Assembly: GCA_964034945.1 (NCBI GenBank)
Contig: OZ035960.1
Span: 72,245,445 to 72,309,444 of the forward strand
Reading direction: 5' to 3'
DNA length: 64,000 bases
Source of the DNA: Chrysopilus asiliformis
Taxonomy: Eukaryota; Arthropoda; Insecta; Diptera; Rhagionidae
In this document: positions 20,842-31,329 of the stretch, piece by piece
Layout: each line of letters begins with the position of its first letter
Numbering within the stretch: position 1 is the stretch's first letter
The notes under the pieces: model-generated
What the model was told of the DNA's origin: nothing
What the model saw: the letters and a program-made list of their open reading frames with translations, nothing else
The model's database searches: none
Made by a program: the position numbers and the translations under genes

Positions 20842-23800
20842 TTAATTTAACGCTTCTTTGTAAACCACATTATTAGTGGTTCCATTTGGAGAACAGATAA
20901 ATAAGTTATTGCAACCGCTTACTCTGGAGCAAGCAACGTAAAGCTGTCCGTGAGAAAAGCAACTTGTACGCAAGTCTACTCCTGCGGCCTGTAGCGTCTG
21001 GCCTTGGGATTTGTTGATAGTTATGGCGAAGCAGACGCTCACAGGAAATTGTACTCGTTTAAATTCAAAGGGGAAATTGTTGGCTATGAGAGGTATTCGG
21101 GGTATAAATACGCTTTCTCCTTTACCAGACCCGGTCAAGATTCTGGCCTCAATGATATGCTTCCGCAATGATGTAATTCGTAATCGCGTCCCATTACAAA
21201 GTTTTGGGGGATTTAAGTTGCGCAACATCATAATTGGAGTACCGACTTTAAGCGTGATTATGTGTGCAGGAAGTCCGGGAGCGTTTAAGGAGTTTAAAAA
21301 TTCTACAGGGTAATTTGTTGCATCATCTTGATGTACGACAGTATTAATAGAGGTAAAAATAATTTCCGGAGCCTCAAACATGCCCAAAATAGCCCGATTA
21401 ATTTCAACTGCCTGTTCATTTTTAGATGTCAATATGGCTCTCTCACACAGCCAAGAATCGTTTTTAATTGCGATTTGCTCGATATCGGGGAATACATTAG
21501 AAATTAGGTCGTCAACCGAAGAAACAGTTTGACATAGTGTTGGTGGGAGCTCAACTTCGCCGTTAATTTCAGGCATGGTCCCCTCACCTATTTTCAACAA
21601 AAACTTAGAAAACGTTTGAGTATTGGAGTCACCTCCGAGCCGAGCTCTCATGTTTAGAGTCAAAGAAAGTTTTTTCACCGTAGTCCAAAGAGCTGAGCGC
21701 TTAAGGCAGGCGTTGACTTCATCGGCCCTTGTGCCCCCTGTGACTATAGGTAAAGTTTGTCGAAAGTCACCGGAAAGCAGAAATGTAACGCCTCCCATGA
21801 CTCTATTGTCATTCCTGATATCCTGTAATGTGCGATTTAGAGCTTCGAATGCTTTTTTGCTGGCCATTGTACATTCATCCCATACAATGAGAACACAATC
21901 TTGCAAAACTTTTGCCTTATGGCTATTTTTGGAAATTGTACACATCGGGGTTTCACTATAATCGAGATTTATAGGAATTTTGAACATTGAGTGTGCAGTT
22001 TTGCCCCCAGGAAGCAATGTCGCTGCAATGCCAGAGGACGCCACTGCAATTGCTATTTTGCCATCGCCTCGCACCTTAGCCAAAAGTAAATTTATTACGA
22101 ATGTTTTCCCAGTTCCCCCAGGAGCATCAATAAAAAACATTTGACCAGACATAGAAGAAATACTTTCCAAAAGTCGATGATATATATTTCTTTGTTCAGT
22201 ATTCAATTTTGGTTCATTTTCCTGAACTAACAAACCCATTTCGGTGTAATTATAATTCGTTTGCTCTGCATATTCTTTATTGATCTCAACATTATGGGAC
22301 AAAATTGGCGTCGGAAGTCCATAGTGATTTATACAGTTTCCGCCGATAGAACAAACTAAATCTTGTAGATGAATGAGACAGCGATTTTCTATATCAGAGC
22401 AATGTGCCTGTAGATCTGTTTCAGGAAATCGCCGCCTGAGGTCATGAACAATATCTTCAGACAAATGATTGCGGTACTTTGCCCATAGGTTAAATGGATT
22501 TGACATATTACAAAAAACCAACATAATGGCAAAAAGTAACCTTAATTTGCTAGCATTGTCGGTGAAACAGGCCTCTCCTAATGTGTCATCCCAATGGGCG
22601 TCATCTTCGAGAAGATTGCGAGCCTTACAGGCCTCCTGGAATGTTGCATGAGGTACGCCGTCGACCGACTTCAAATCCTCGAATGAGGTCGGTCCGCGTA
22701 CAATATGAAGCAGAAGACGAAGAAAGAAGCACTCACTGTTATTCGGATGAACTGTATATACCCTACCGATGGCAGGATCTCGAAATACTCCGGCAAAACC
22801 TTCGACAGGAGCGCCGCGTTTCCTTCTATGGAAAGTTCCACTCTGCTTATTGAAAGTGAAGTAAGATGGAACTTCGGGGTATAACAATGTTTTTGAAAAG
22901 TCGTCTACTTGGCATAAGTTGAAAAATGCCATCAAAGTAGTATTTCTGGGGTTCTCAACGCGATCTCTTACGTTGTCTTCGTCAAAGTATACACGCTGTC
23001 CGTTTTGTAAATGAACATCTAAGTGGATTACAGGAGGAAACCTTTCGTGAATAGGAAACGACAGAATACGCCAAACAGCCTCTGAAGTAGAAATATATCT
23101 ACCAGATTGATATTTCATCACTTCATCACGGTCATTCTGAATACCAAGGGTTGCTTGATCACTTCCTTTATTTACATATTTGCAGATGTATTTGATCGAT
23201 TTTACGCTATTACAGGATTCAACATTTATATGCGTTTTGAACGTTCTAGACAATACTGGGGAATATGGAACTACCCACCGGTTGTCAACTTCCACGTTTT
23301 GGTTACGGATCCGAACTTGCGCCGTAAAGCCCCCCATTTCGGGGTGCCTGCGTCGATATGCCGGGTATCCGTCTTCACCGGTAATTGTTTCCTGAACGTA
23401 TTGCTTTGGATAACGCTTAGTGCAATGACGGTCTTTCATGCACGGCGAATGTGCGTTTATAACACCACAGGGGCCGTGGACCATGTGAGTTTTCACGATA
23501 TTGTACAGCTCGGCGTCAGTTTGCGGATTCGGGAACTCTGCATGTATGACGTTATCAATTTGGTTGGGCCTAATTTTTTCCGCGAGCCATAAAAGAATGG
23601 GCGCATGTGGCAAGCCTCTCTTCTGCCACTCTACAGAATACATATAACATCGAGTTTCTCCAAATATCATTTCTTTGGTAAGTAAATCGACCAATATTTT
23701 TAGCTTTAAATGGAACACTCGGGCGATAATATCGTGTCTATCGTGAGGTGATTGCCCAGGAATAAGTTCTTTGCGTATTTCGTCCCAGTTTGGATTAGTT

Positions 23801-26010
23801 GTGATGGTAATGAAAAGATCCGCCCGGGAAAATTTTCTCACATAGCAGAACGCGTCCTGAGTACGCTCGTGCATATATCGTGGCCCACCAATGAAACTGG
23901 ATGGCAGTATAACCAAACGACCCAAATTGTGAATATTGCCGTCCTCTCGGAGGGAATCTAGAAGATGTATGTAATTTTCTGATCTTAGTTTTTTTTGGTT
24001 CACACGAATATAAACTAACCTCTCGGTTTCAATTTTCGCGTACATATCGACCAAATACTGATTAAAAAGTTTACGAAAATAATGAAGATGGTTGAACTGG
24101 TTCTCTCTAACCATTAATCGAAAACAATAAAATTGGAGAGCCGATGTTTTCTTTCGGAGGTTTTCTCCACCGGTGTGAGGATCGACATGGAAAATTTGGA
24201 AGTTGTAGCCATCCTCACCGCGGCAAAACAACAAAGGATACTGTAAAGCGTCATATGCCCGGTGAGTTTCACATATTCTTTGCAGACGGTGGTCTTGAGT
24301 ATGTAATACAATATAACGTTTATCACAGTCCTGGTTAATCAACACTACAGCGACTTCGTTTGTTGTTGGTTCGTTATAACATCCTCTATGAGAATTGGAC
24401 GGCCTTCGATCGGCATTTATAACTACTTTGTAGTTTTTCAGATTCTCGGCCGGTAGAGATTGTAAGGCAGTTTTGAAATTCTTTATGTAAGGGTTAATGT
24501 CATTAAGCATTGCTTGAAGATCAAGAATGACAGAACGATTCAAATGCGAATTCATTGATGCTCTGGCGCTAGCCTGCGCTTCATAGTCAGAAATAAAATA
24601 TATTTGTAAAAACTTAGATTCTTCATTGGGCAATAGCAGTAAAGAACCTATGCGATGATAGACCTGGCCTTGTATTTTAAAAGTTGGCATGAAATTTCCC
24701 TCCGATATTTCGCGTGCTCCGAAAGAAGTCATCTGAAATGCGTTATTATAAGTTCGAGTAGCACGAAGGAACTGAGGCGAAAATTGGTTTTCGGCTGTCA
24801 ATAGAGACTTCAAAAAGTCTGGAGGTTCTTGAATAGGGGGCAAACGAACTTTACCGGAAGAACAACAAAAGCCTTTAGATTCGTTCTTCCATTTTTTCGC
24901 ACTGCAAAAAATACAAATTATATTCATCGAACCGATATTCGATTCTCTCGCGTAATCGATGCAAAGGTCATACAACAAACCACAATTTTTTTTAATACGG
25001 GGAAGAATGTGTCGCTGTCGATCGAGATTTAAGCGACGTTCTCTGTCTTCAGGGAGCTCATTTTCGCGAGAAAGAGTGTGTCGTTGTCGATCGAGATTTA
25101 AGTGATGTTCTCTGTCTTCAGGGAGCTCATTTTCGCGAGAAAGAGTGTGTCGCTCTCGATCGAGATTTAAGCGACGTTCTCTGTCTTCAGGGAGCTCATT
25201 TTCGCGAGAAAGAGTGTGTCGCTGTCGATCGAGATTTAAGTGATGTTCTCTGTCTTCAGGGAGCTCATTTTCGCGAGAAAGAGTGTGTCGCTGTCGATCG
25301 AGATTTAAGCGACGTTCTCTGTCTTCAGGGAGCTCATTTTCGCGAGAAAGAGTGTGTCGCTGTCGATCGAGATTTAAGTGATGTTCTCTGTCTTCAGGGA
25401 GCTCATTTTCGCGAGAAAGAGTGTGTCGCTGTCGATCGAGATTTAAGTGATGTTCTCTGTCTTCAGGGAGCTCATTTTCGCGAGAAAGAGTGTGTCGCTG
25501 TCGATCGAGATTTAAGCGACGTTCTCTGTCTCCAGGGAGCTCATTTTCGCGAGAAAGAGTGTGTCGCTGTCGATCGAGATTTAAGTGATGTTCTCTGTCT
25601 TCAGGGAGCTCATTTTCGCGAGAAACAGTGTGTCGCTCTCGATCGAGATTTAAGCGACGTTCTCTGTCTTCAGGGAGCTCATTTTCGCGAGAAAGAGTGT
25701 GTCGCTGTCGATCGAGATTTAAGTGATGTTCTCTGTCTTCAGGGAGCTCATTTTCGCGAGAAAGAGTGTGTCGCTGTCGATCGAGATTTAAGCGACGTTC
25801 TCTGTCTTCAGGGAGTTCATTTCCGCGAGAAAGAGTGTGTCGCTGTCGATCGAGATTTAAGCGACGTTCTCTGTCTTCAGGGAGCTCATTTTCGCGAGAA
25901 AGAGATCGCATTATCTCTACTTCTCCCTGTCTTTGAACTTGACGGGCTAATCTAATTTTTCTCGCTTTTGAAGAAGCAGCGGTAAGGCTAGATTTTCTTT
26001 TAGAGGGCAT
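20842..26010 (-). CDS. Helitron Rep-helicase (RepHel), HUH motif altered
   Basis: Rolling-circle transposase: a Rep endonuclease nicks and joins DNA and a PIF1-family helicase unwinds it. I start at the ATG at 26010 (MPSKRKSSL...), giving 1722 aa; an ATG 105 bp upstream is in frame but adds a sequence unlike Helitron starts. Residues 38-336 are thirteen 23-aa repeats. A Helitron-like N domain follows (CRGEDGYNFQI, SFIGGPRYMHERTQDA, GRLVILPSSF). The Rep site reads QKRGLPHAPILLWL, where the family has HxH, so the second His (residue 804) is Pro. Both catalytic tyrosines remain (KYICKYVNKG, residues 941 and 945). The helicase has Walker A DAPGGTGKT (about 1294) and Walker B LIVWDECTM, and ends with INKSQGQTL and LYVACSRVS. 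No stops, but Rep activity is doubtful. Confidence 0.93.
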   Translation of the reverse strand: MPSKRKSSLTAASSKARKIRLARQVQRQGEVEIMRSLSRENELPEDRERRLNLDRQRHTLSRGNELPEDRERRLNLDRQRHTLSRENELPEDREHHLNLDRQRHTLSRENELPEDRERRLNLDRERHTVSRENELPEDREHHLNLDRQRHTLSRENELPGDRERRLNLDRQRHTLSRENELPEDREHHLNLDRQRHTLSRENELPEDREHHLNLDRQRHTLSRENELPEDRERRLNLDRQRHTLSRENELPEDREHHLNLDRQRHTLSRENELPEDRERRLNLDRERHTLSRENELPEDREHHLNLDRQRHTLSRENELPEDRERRLNLDRQRHILPRIKKNCGLLYDLCIDYARESNIGSMNIICIFCSAKKWKNESKGFCCSSGKVRLPPIQEPPDFLKSLLTAENQFSPQFLRATRTYNNAFQMTSFGAREISEGNFMPTFKIQGQVYHRIGSLLLLPNEESKFLQIYFISDYEAQASARASMNSHLNRSVILDLQAMLNDINPYIKNFKTALQSLPAENLKNYKVVINADRRPSNSHRGCYNEPTTNEVAVVLINQDCDKRYIVLHTQDHRLQRICETHRAYDALQYPLLFCRGEDGYNFQIFHVDPHTGGENLRKKTSALQFYCFRLMVRENQFNHLHYFRKLFNQYLVDMYAKIETERLVYIRVNQKKLRSENYIHLLDSLREDGNIHNLGRLVILPSSFIGGPRYMHERTQDAFCYVRKFSRADLFITITTNPNWDEIRKELIPGQSPHDRHDIIARVFHLKLKILVDLLTKEMIFGETRCYMYSVEWQKRGLPHAPILLWLAEKIRPNQIDNVIHAEFPNPQTDAELYNIVKTHMVHGPCGVINAHSPCMKDRHCTKRYPKQYVQETITGEDGYPAYRRRHPEMGGFTAQVRIRNQNVEVDNRWVVPYSPVLSRTFKTHINVESCNSVKSIKYICKYVNKGSDQATLGIQNDRDEVMKYQSGRYISTSEAVWRILSFPIHERFPPVIHLDVHLQNGQRVYFDEDNVRDRVENPRNTTLMAFFNLCQVDDFSKTLLYPEVPSYFTFNKQSGTFHRRKRGAPVEGFAGVFRDPAIGRVYTVHPNNSECFFLRLLLHIVRGPTSFEDLKSVDGVPHATFQEACKARNLLEDDAHWDDTLGEACFTDNASKLRLLFAIMLVFCNMSNPFNLWAKYRNHLSEDIVHDLRRRFPETDLQAHCSDIENRCLIHLQDLVCSIGGNCINHYGLPTPILSHNVEINKEYAEQTNYNYTEMGLLVQENEPKLNTEQRNIYHRLLESISSMSGQMFFIDAPGGTGKTFVINLLLAKVRGDGKIAIAVASSGIAATLLPGGKTAHSMFKIPINLDYSETPMCTISKNSHKAKVLQDCVLIVWDECTMASKKAFEALNRTLQDIRNDNRVMGGVTFLLSGDFRQTLPIVTGGTRADEVNACLKRSALWTTVKKLSLTLNMRARLGGDSNTQTFSKFLLKIGEGTMPEINGEVELPPTLCQTVSSVDDLISNVFPDIEQIAIKNDSWLCERAILTSKNEQAVEINRAILGMFEAPEIIFTSINTVVHQDDATNYPVEFLNSLNAPGLPAHIITLKVGTPIMMLRNLNPPKLCNGTRLRITSLRKHIIEARILTGSGKGESVFIPRIPLIANNFPFEFKRVQFPVSVCFAITINKSQGQTLQAAGVDLRTSCFSHGQLYVACSRVSGCNNLFICSPNGTTNNVVYKEALN
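25003..25899 (-). repeat. Coding minisatellite: 13 x 69 bp (23-aa STPR-like repeats)
   Basis: Thirteen tandem units translate as SRENELPEDRERRLNLDRQR plus HTL, alternating RERR and REHH versions. Substitutions are few (SRG in unit 2, PGD in unit 6, RERHTV in unit 4). The length of 23 residues and the spaced Glu/Arg pattern match the STPR (score and three amino acid peptide repeat) DNA-binding repeats known from the silkworm FMBP-1 family. The near identity of units suggests recent amplification. Confidence 0.85.
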
Positions 26011-26115
26011 GATGAAAGAACGTGTGCACCGTAAAACACTATGTTTGCAATTGAACCAATGAATACGAATTGGAATGAAATTGGGAGGGCAAATTGCATT
26101 AGCATTGGAGGGCAA

Positions 26116-27105
26116 ATTGCATTGTAGGGAAGACTAATTGCATGAATTGTAGGAAGACCTAATTACGTGAATTGTAGGAAGACTACTGAATTTATTCATG
26201 TTTTCTTTTAGACGATTGGTATTGATGATATATTATATTAGAAGACAAATTTGGAAATCACCGAGACGCAAAAATGTAGAAAATCTTTAATTCTTCATTT
26301 AACCTTCATATGCCCGTTGGTCGTCCCACGTCCACTTCTCGAATTTATTTGCCGATATCTAATGAATTATTTTACCGATCGGGTTGAAACGTAGTGACAT
26401 TTCCTAAATCGTTAAAAACTTTAAAAGTAATATAGGTTCGTAGTATGAGGTGAAGCGTCCACGAAAAAATAAACTATTTTTTTCCTGGTCACGCCCCACG
26501 TCAATGTAAGACTTTGTATGCAATTGCCTAAAACTTTAACACAATCCCCAAGAATAAAGTCAATTCACTGCCACAATTACATTCTAATCGATTTTTGTTG
26601 GATTTTACAAAACAGTATAATAAATAATGCTATTAATGCTATTAGTGGGGGAAAATTTCCCTGAGGGCAGGCCTTCCTAATGGAGAAAACCGAACCCAAA
26701 TCCCATCAGTGGTGTAGCAGATAGTAGGCGAGGGGGTCTACCAAGAGGGGAGGGGGTAGCTATTAGTGGGGGGAAAATTTCCCTGAGGGCAGGCCTTCCT
26801 AATGGAGAAAACCGAACCCAAATCCCATCAGTGGTGTAGTAGATAGCAGGCGAGGGGGTCTACCAAGAGGGGAGGGGGTAGCTATTAGTGGTCGAAAAAT
26901 TTCCCTGAGGAATAACTTCTCTATTAGTCGAAGCCGCATCCAAATCGGATGAAGGGTTCGAAAGTTATCAGGGGAGGGGTATCGAAAAAGAGGGGGGAGG
27001 TCAATAAAAAGTAGCCTATTATTTATTCTGTCAGTAACTCTACCTGTATGCAAAGTTTCGTCGAAATCGGTTGGGCCGTTTTCACGTGATGCCGGAACAA
27101 AATTC

Positions 27106-27147
<42 letters not shown>

Positions 27148-27172
27148 ATTACAGATTTATTATATGTATAGA
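26116..27172 (-). other. Helitron 5' non-coding region
   Basis: Contains two to three direct repeats of about 120 bp (26637-26760, 26761-26880, and a diverged one from 26881), ending with GTCGAAATCGGTTGGGCCGTTTTCACG and a (GACA)n run at about 27107-27147. The same kind of end occurs at 55790-55920. The promoter for the minus-strand ORF should lie here but I cannot pinpoint it. Confidence 0.65.
27107..27147. repeat. (GACA)n microsatellite
   Basis: About ten GACA units near the Helitron 5' end. Similar GACAGACGG runs occur in the DINE-like repeats and near 31687. Confidence 0.9.
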
Positions 27173-27963
27173 TTACTAGTTCTTAAATTATTTAAAAGTT
27201 TATTAAGAAATTCGTGTGTTAACCGAACCCACATCTTATTTTATGATTTTTCAATGATAGGTGGTTTTATTGTGCACATAAATCCCCCCCTAAATGTTAA
27301 ATTTCAAGTTAATACAATATTCGATCATTAAATGTGGCGGAGGTCATTGAGGTAAATTTAATTTTACGCTACTGTTCTTCGATAATTTTTTCGTACAAGT
27401 ATAATATAATAATAGGTTATGATAAGATATTTCTTAATTAGATTGCATGCTAATTATTTCTAATATTTCTATTTATATCCATATTATTTATTTTTGAAAA
27501 CTATTTTAAATGTTTTCAATATTGTTTTCAATATTATTTATTAAAAGGGTAAAAATGAATTTCTGAGCTTTTTATTTATGGGTGGCTGGAGACGAGCAGA
27601 GATGAGAAAGATATTTTCAGAAAGCCTGGTTTTTCCAGGATTACTTGAGTCTGGAATATAGATGAGAATCAAGTAAACGTTGCTAATTTGATTCAGTTTC
27701 AAAATTTCATCCCTTCCTTATCCTTCAATCCTTTCACCATCCCGTTGTGTTGTTTGTAGGCAAAATTTTGTCATGGCCGCAAATATCCTTAGTGCTTGGA
27801 AAGAACCCCCCACATCCGGCGAGCTAAGCCCCCCTTGATGTCTACATCTTTGCACTAAGGACCCTCCTTATTTGTGTATTACCCCCGTGGTCATAACACA
27901 TATAAGAGGTTTAATATTGGTAAACTTTAGGGGCGAAAAAGATCTAACAGAAATGTTAATTAT
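27173..27963. other. Intergenic, no gene recognised
   Basis: AT-rich DNA to the right of the Helitron. No coding frame, terminal repeats or RNA gene are visible. A pyrimidine-rich stretch (CCCCCCACATCC, 27808) resembles other local non-coding repeats. Confidence 0.6.
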
Positions 27964-28466
27964 AAACATAACAAATCCTATAATTGCCAATCTGGCAATT
28001 ATTGAAAACCCGTATGGTGATTTAAGTGAACGGCAAACAGTTGTATGAAAATTTCAGTAAGAAGTCAAACTTTCCAACAAGATTTTTTTAAAACTTGTTC
28101 CAATTGGATTTTGATGTATGGAACTTTAATGTAGAATCATGTCCTAAACAACTTTTGTTCTTGCACTTTTTGATAAGATGCACCGTTTTTGAGATATTCG
28201 CAAAAAAACGTTTTCGTTCGTATGGGGGGTACCCCCCCTAATGGTCCATTTTCCCCATTAACGAACTTAGCCTCGCATTGTACGAAAAACGGACCTGTGC
28301 CAAATTTCAAGTCTGTAGCTCAATCCGTGAGCATTCTAAACACACATTCTTATCATTCTAAACACACTGGTGTAATTCATTTTTGTGTGCGATGACGGGA
28401 TCTTGGCGTTACAAGCGGTAAGGCAAAGTTAGTATACCTTTGGTTTCACCATACGGGTATAAAAAT
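27964..28466 (+). repeat. DINE-like interspersed repeat, copy 2
   Basis: Begins AACATAACAAATCCTATAATTG, contains ACCCGTATGGTGATTTAAG, GGGGGGTACCCCCCCTAATGG and TGATGACGGGATCTTGGCG, and ends TCACCATACGGGTATAAAAA. The start and end phrases ACCCGTATGGTGA and TCACCATACGGGT are inverted. The GACGGACG core is deleted here. Non-coding. Confidence 0.82.
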
Positions 28467-28871
28467 CGTAAATAATGTAACAGAAAAAATAACAGTATCC
28501 ATTTTGAAAATTAATATACATATATGACATAAAATGGGGTGACAAATTATTTTTTTTTTGATTTTTCTTCTGTAATAATAATATTAACGATGTTCAGACA
28601 AAAGAAAATTAACAGATATCTAAATTATCACAAAAAATATAAGATATCTTAAATTAGTCAAAAGAAAAATGTTCAATGGAAAAATTATATTTGAAGTCGA
28701 TTATATTTTCTCCTTCGTAGTGGCTCTCACACATTCTTTTACCTACACTTACTTCTGTGACCAGTTTATTCGATTCGTTTTAGCAGTAAACCGTTTCGTA
28801 CCTCTGACAACTTCCGAGTGATTTTTTTCGCAACAATACGGAGCATTGAATATATAGTTGAATAGTAAAAA

Positions 28872-29543
28872 ATGGCCGAAAACCCAGCTACTGAAACAGT
28901 AGCCGCACCGCCAGCAGAAGTGAAGAAAACTAAGAAAGCGGCGATTGGGGGAGCAAAGAAGGCTCCAAAAGCTAAACCAAATCATCCACCAACGTCTGAC
29001 ATGGTAAATAGTGCCATCAAAAATTTGAAAGAGCGTGGTGGTTCTTCATTGTCAGCTATAAAGAAATATTTGGCTGTCAATTATAAACTTGATTCAGATA
29101 AATTGGCACCTTTCATCAAGAAATATTTAAAAGGAGCCGTTGATTCAGACCAAAGGGAAGGGAGCTTCTGGTTCATTCAAGCTGCCAGCTGGTGCTAAGG
29201 AGAAAGGTCAAAAGGTCAAAAAATCCAAGCAACCAGCCACAGAAAAAAAGTTGCCAAACCAAAGAAGAAAGCCACGAAGCCAGAAACTAAAAAGTCCACA
29301 GCAACTAAGAAGTCAGCGATCGGTGTGAAAAAGGACAAAAAGGAGAGCGCCTCAGCAGCAAAAACTGCAAAGAAAAGTGGAGTAGTTAAGGCTAAACCAA
29401 AAGCGGCCCCAAAACAGAAGCCAACCAAACCAACGAAGGCAGCTGCTAAGAGTCCAAAAGCACCTAAACCAAAAAAAGCCGCAGGTAAAGCTAAAAAACC
29501 AGTAGCTTCCAAAAAATACTCTACTCAAATTGACATTTGGTAA
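28872..29543 (+). pseudogene. Histone H1 pseudogene (block B)
   Basis: About 97% identical by eye to the intact H1 at 17534. A 14-bp deletion at about 29139 removes AACTAGTGGCACAT and shifts the frame within the winged-helix domain, leading to a stop at 29196-29198. A second loss of one A in the run near 29250 makes the total 15 bp, so the tail from about 29250 to 29543 is back in the original frame. The start, upstream region and 3' stem-loop are preserved. The upstream region also lacks about 16 bp present in block A (near 17430). Any product would lack the end of the globular domain and the basic tail. Confidence 0.93.
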
Positions 29544-29579
29544 TCATAAAAAATGCATGAGTTTATCGCAAACAAATAA

Positions 29580-29595
29580 AGCTCTTCTCAGGGCT
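29580..29595 (+). terminator. Histone mRNA 3' stem-loop of the pseudogene
   Basis: Identical AGCTCT-TCTC-AGGGCT hairpin at the same distance from the stop as in block A, with AATAAA overlapping its left edge. Confidence 0.8.
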
Positions 29596-30063
29596 ACCAA
29601 AAATATTTTTAAAGAGCATTCAAGTTACCGTATGATTTTGAAAATTCTCCTATTTCTTTAAAAGCTCTTATTTAGCTTACCTTTGTATCTGTTTGGCTGT
29701 CGGGGTCAAATCTTGCAATCCAATTTTGACCCGCTTCCCATCCAATTGACTTGAAAGTTTGCACACGTCCCATGACAATACTATATTTTCACTAGTTTGT
29801 TTTTGTAAGGACAAGCGAAGGTCCTGTAGGGATAACATGATTATCGTTGTCCTCAAATGTTCCGGAAAAAAACTCATCTCGGGGTTTTTGTGGTCGCTGA
29901 ATTCTGGCATTAAGAAGTCTGTAAGGATAACGGAAGATACTATTGGGCTAAAGTGATTATGTTTTTGCTTTTGGATTTTTAGTCATACTAATCACAAAAT
30001 GACTAAAAAGAATAAAATTAAAAAAAATATTTTATTGAAAAAAAGCTTTTATTTAAATTAAAA

Positions 30064-31258
30064 AAACTTTTAAAAAAAAAGTAAAAAAAACCGACTTAAA
30101 AATGCACTAAAAAGGAAAAAATAATTTTTTTTTGGAAGTTGGTGCCAAAATAGAAACAAACAATTTGCTCTCTTTTATTGTACAATATATAAAATTAAAA
30201 AATTTCTAATAAATAAAATTATTATTTATTGAATTGTACCAAAAGTTTTTGTTTTCTAATAAGTCACAGAGATGAGATTCAAACCATTATTTTTTTACAG
30301 CCTACCTACATAATATAAACATAACAAAAGCTATATTTGCCAATCTGGCAATTATTGAAAACCCGTATGGTGATTTAAGTGAACAGTTGTACCAAAATTA
30401 CACTTTGAAGTCAAAGTTTCCAATGAGATTTTTTAAAATTTGTTCCAATCGGATTTTGATGTATGGAAGTTTTATGTAGAATCATATCCTAAATAACTTT
30501 TGTTCTTGCACTTTTTTGATAAGATGCACCGTTTTTGAGATATTCGCAAAAAACGATTTCGTTCGTATGGGGGGTACCCCCCCTAATGGACCGTTTTCGC
30601 CCATTAACGAACTTAGCCTCGCATTTTACGAAAAACGGATCTGCGCAAAATTTCAAGGCTCTAGCTCAATCCGTGCGTCCGCAATCGAGTTCACAGACAG
30701 ACGGACGGACGGACATGCGGAAATCAAAATCTTTTGTCATTCCTAACACACTGGTGTAATTCATTTTTGTGTGTGATGACGGGATCTTGGCGTTACAAAC
30801 GGTAAGGCAAAGTTAGTATACCCTTTGGTATTCCATACCATACGGGTATAAAAATTTCAGCGGTATTGTTCCTTACTTGGCACGTTGCCCTTAACCCACG
30901 TCAACATTAACAAATATTCTTTTGTTTTTGGGTAAGCTCCGTTAAAATTAAAAAAATATTCTTTTGTCAGATGTCGTCACGAAAGATAAAATATTTTCAT
31001 TTGGATAGCAGTAATAGAATTGGTGATAGCTGTAAAAGTAACACTCAAGAAATATGAATAGAAGTCCTCTTTAAGTTTCTATTTTGGCCCCAACTTCCAA
31101 AAAAATTATTTTTTCCTTTTTAGTGCACTTTTAGATTGTACAATAAAAGAGAGCAAATTGTTTGTTTCTATTTTGGCACCAACTTCCAAAAAAAAATTAT
31201 TTTTTCCTTTTTAGTGCATTTTTAAGTCGGTTTTTTTTACTTTTTTTTTAAAGTTTTT
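30064..31258. mobile_element. Fold-back element with ~123-bp arms
   Basis: Left arm 30064-30186 and right arm 31135-31258 are nearly perfect inverted copies (AACCGACTTAAAAATGCACT, GGAAGTTGGTGCCAAAATAG, CAATTTGCTCTCTTTTATTG). The ~950-bp interior holds DINE-like copy 3. A further partial arm lies at 31076-31130. Block A has no such insertion at the matching site (about 18745). Confidence 0.85.
30312..30856 (+). repeat. DINE-like interspersed repeat, copy 3
   Basis: Starts AAACATAACAAAAGC, has the GACAGACGGACGGACGGACA core at about 30693-30716, and ends CATACCATACGGGTATAAAAA. Lies inside the fold-back element. Confidence 0.82.
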
Positions 31259-31329
31259 TATTTTATAATTTTTAGTGACTTTTGGTATATACATATTATA
31301 TAGATATATTTAATGTTAGGAAATGGGTA

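Larger units (their letters stand above)
20160..27172 (-). mobile_element. Helitron, autonomous-type, 7.0 kb
   Basis: On the minus strand it begins TCTATACATATAATAAA (27172 downward) and ends with the hairpin GGGGCGCAGCCCC followed by CTAG (20160-20163). Host A and T flank the ends and there is no target duplication, as expected for Helitrons. A single large ORF encodes the Rep-helicase. Non-coding phrases (ATTAGTGGGGGAAAAATTTCC, CAGTGGTGTAGTAGATAGCA) occur on both sides of the ORF in the same orientation (20490-20680 and 26640-26900). Confidence 0.92.

Noticed and set aside
21011..25032. Several plus-strand ORFs of 60-161 codons
   Set aside because: Shadows of the long Helitron ORF on the minus strand.
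27071..27331. ORF with repeated TDRQ
   Set aside because: Translation of the (GACA)n microsatellite at the Helitron end.
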